A stretch of 23,065 bases of DNA from positions 1-23,065 of the forward strand of contig JBDHFX010000012.1 in assembly GCA_039590215.1 (NCBI GenBank), in the 5' to 3' direction. The notes beneath the pieces were generated by a model that was given only the letters and a program-made list of their open reading frames with translations, had not been told where the DNA came from and made no database searches. Shown here piece after piece: positions 22,033 to 23,065 of the stretch (its first letter is position 1; each line of letters opens with the position of its first letter). Source of the DNA: CAMYLR01 sp039590215. Lineage in GTDB: Bacteria > Gemmatimonadota > Gemmatimonadetes > JACCXV01 > JAHWKZ01. Position numbers and translations under genes: made by a program.

Positions 22033-22920
22033 TCAGAACAGCCGCACGGCACGGGCTTCGAGCACTTGTCGGCTCGGAATCTCGACGGTCTCGTTGTTCG
22101 GGCCCGTTAGGCTCAGGGTAGAGTCCAGTTCTTGCCTGCGCTCGTGCAAGCTAAACACCCGATCTTCCGGATCGAACAAGTAGTTTCCCGTGATCTCGCC
22201 ACGGCCCGATACGGCGACACTTGAACCGCTGATGGTACCCATGCCTCGAACGGTGATCTCTCCACTATAATCGATCGGGATCACAGGTCGACCGGCCAAG
22301 GCGCTGGTGTCGGCGATCGCATACGTCAGGATCATCTCGATCTCGGTCGTGACACCCTGGAGGACCTCGGTTACCGTCAGCGTATCGCTCCAGCTCACGC
22401 CAGCGGTAGCCCCCTTTTCAGGAAGCTGCGGGAAAAAGGCCTGCGCTGAACGTTCCAGGTACCGAACGCCGATGCCAGGGGGTACGACACCGCTGGCCCG
22501 GGCGTCGAGAACGACACCGCTCGGCGTCGTCGACAGAGTTATAACGGTTCCGCGGAGCACCTCCCGACGCGGGGTTGGAAGCGCCCCCTCGATGTTCAGG
22601 TCGAGGGTCTCAAAACCGAGCCGCCACAGCATGCGTGCGCCTGGGTCCATCAACGTCAGCCGAACGACGCCATCCGAACTCACCCTATAGTGAGTGTCAC
22701 GTTGAAGAATCTGCTGTGACACGGTGAGCGTGTTTGTCGTCCGATAGCGGAACGGCTCACCCCGATCGGGATCGTAGACCAGCGACTGACCGCTCCCCGA
22801 CTGGACTCCGCCGACCCACATGACGCTTGCCAACGCCAAGGTCCTAAAAGTGACGCCAACGCGCCGTTTCGAGTACGTGCTGCTTGACACTTCTCGTCGC
22901 CCAGATCTAGATTTTGTCAC
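22033..22920 (-). CDS. Exported protein of unknown function (beta-rich)
   Basis: I do not recognise a characterised family. The 295-residue product has a basic N terminus, a hydrophobic stretch (about 24-38) and a signal-peptide-like end near GSGQSLVYD (about 45), so it is probably exported. The mature part is rich in alternating polar/hydrophobic residues typical of beta-sheet: FRYRTTNTLTVSQQILQRDTHYRVSS at the start, then VLRGTVITLSTTPSGVVLDA, a central FFPQLPEKGATAGVSWSDT, and a final GRGEITGNYLFDPEDRV. The plan loosely resembles DUF6263-type exported proteins, a weak suggestion only. Start GTG 22920 is the longest option; GTG 22890 is also possible and would shorten the leader before the signal peptide. 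It is the first gene of the minus-strand train and divergent from the tRNA. Confidence 0.7.
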   Translation of the reverse strand: MTKSRSGRREVSSSTYSKRRVGVTFRTLALASVMWVGGVQSGSGQSLVYDPDRGEPFRYRTTNTLTVSQQILQRDTHYRVSSDGVVRLTLMDPGARMLWRLGFETLDLNIEGALPTPRREVLRGTVITLSTTPSGVVLDARASGVVPPGIGVRYLERSAQAFFPQLPEKGATAGVSWSDTLTVTEVLQGVTTEIEMILTYAIADTSALAGRPVIPIDYSGEITVRGMGTISGSSVAVSGRGEITGNYLFDPEDRVFSLHERRQELDSTLSLTGPNNETVEIPSRQVLEARAVRLF

Positions 22921-22941
22921 CCAACGAACGAGTTCTATCGC
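22914..22941 (+). promoter_or_regulatory. Possible promoter for tRNA-Gly
   Basis: TTGTCA (22914-22919) and TATCGC (22936-22941) are 16 bp apart, ending about 10 bp before the tRNA. The -35 is good (5/6) and the -10 weak. It overlaps the first codons of the divergent exported-protein gene if that gene starts at 22920. Confidence 0.35.
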
Positions 22942-22946
22942 TCGTT
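22927..22946. repeat. 6-bp inverted repeat in the tRNA upstream region
   Basis: AACGAG and CTCGTT flank TTCTATCG just before the tRNA gene and around the proposed -10. It could be an operator for either divergent gene or simply chance; there is no further evidence. Confidence 0.25.
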
Positions 22947-22951
22947 GTTGT

Positions 22952-23027
<76 letters not shown>

Positions 23028-23040
23028 GCTGTGTGCGAAT

Positions 23041-23064
23041 GGCCCTTCCGACGTTGGGAGGGCC
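23041..23064 (+). terminator. Hairpin downstream of tRNA-Gly
   Basis: GGCCCTTCC and GGGAGGGCC pair over 9 bp (one G-U) around a 6-nt loop, 13 bp after the tRNA CCA end. The window stops one base later, so a following T-run cannot be seen. The position fits a transcription terminator of the tRNA. Confidence 0.5.
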
Positions 23065-23065
23065 T

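Overview
The window is a dense, GC-rich bacterial chromosome segment with almost no non-coding DNA and no visible mobile element, phage gene, CRISPR array or rRNA. It encodes a diderm: there is an Omp85-type outer-membrane barrel, a SPOR lipoprotein and a FlgD/T9SS-tail-like exported protein. Gene content and order (yicC-gmk-rpoZ-coaBC-udg-dnaB; phoH-pgpH-ybeY-CNNM/CorC-recO), frequent GTG starts and the FlgD-like tail domain suggest Gemmatimonadota or a related FCB-side lineage. That assignment is an inference from memory of gene neighbourhoods and was not tested.

Layout. (1) 1-6056, minus strand: larB and a DUF1232 gene, then a tight housekeeping operon yicC-gmk-rpoZ-coaBC-udg-dnaB (dnaB runs off the left edge). 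Nearly every junction is a 1- or 4-nt stop/start overlap (ATGA, GTGA, TGATG). (2) 6034/6115-8986, plus strand: a small divergent island with an Sfp-type phosphopantetheinyl transferase, a POTRA-less Omp85-like barrel, a PtsN-like EIIA and a short zinc-ribbon protein. (3) 22920-8994, minus strand: a long gene train of exported unknown protein, aspS, phoH, pgpH-like HD phosphodiesterase, ybeY, two CNNM/CorC paralogues, mgtE, recO, selB, SPOR lipoprotein and FlgD-like protein, ending convergently 7 bp from the zinc-ribbon gene. (4) 22952-23027: tRNA-Gly(GCC) with encoded CCA on the plus strand, followed by a hairpin at the window edge.

Functional themes. The left operon joins RNA turnover (YicC), GMP kinase, RNA polymerase omega, CoA synthesis, uracil repair and the replicative helicase. 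The right train joins rRNA maturation and stress (PhoH, YbeY), nucleotide second-messenger hydrolysis (PgpH family), magnesium handling (two CNNM/CorC proteins next to MgtE), recombination (RecO) and selenocysteine insertion (SelB).

Most notable observation: three genes (coaBC, the phosphopantetheinyl transferase and the zinc-ribbon gene) have no suitable ATG/GTG/TTG start. Each has a Shine-Dalgarno-like sequence 6-8 nt from a non-canonical codon (GTC, CTG, CTG) exactly where the protein should begin. Other points of interest are a Cys-to-Ser change at an expected Fe-S ligand of the family-4 UDG, divergence of the usual PK motif in both CNNM membrane domains, a perfect 9-bp inverted repeat enclosing a -10-like box before aspS, and a stand-alone exported sorting-tail-like domain. 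I found no clear evidence of a wholly new multi-gene system; most of the window is core genome.
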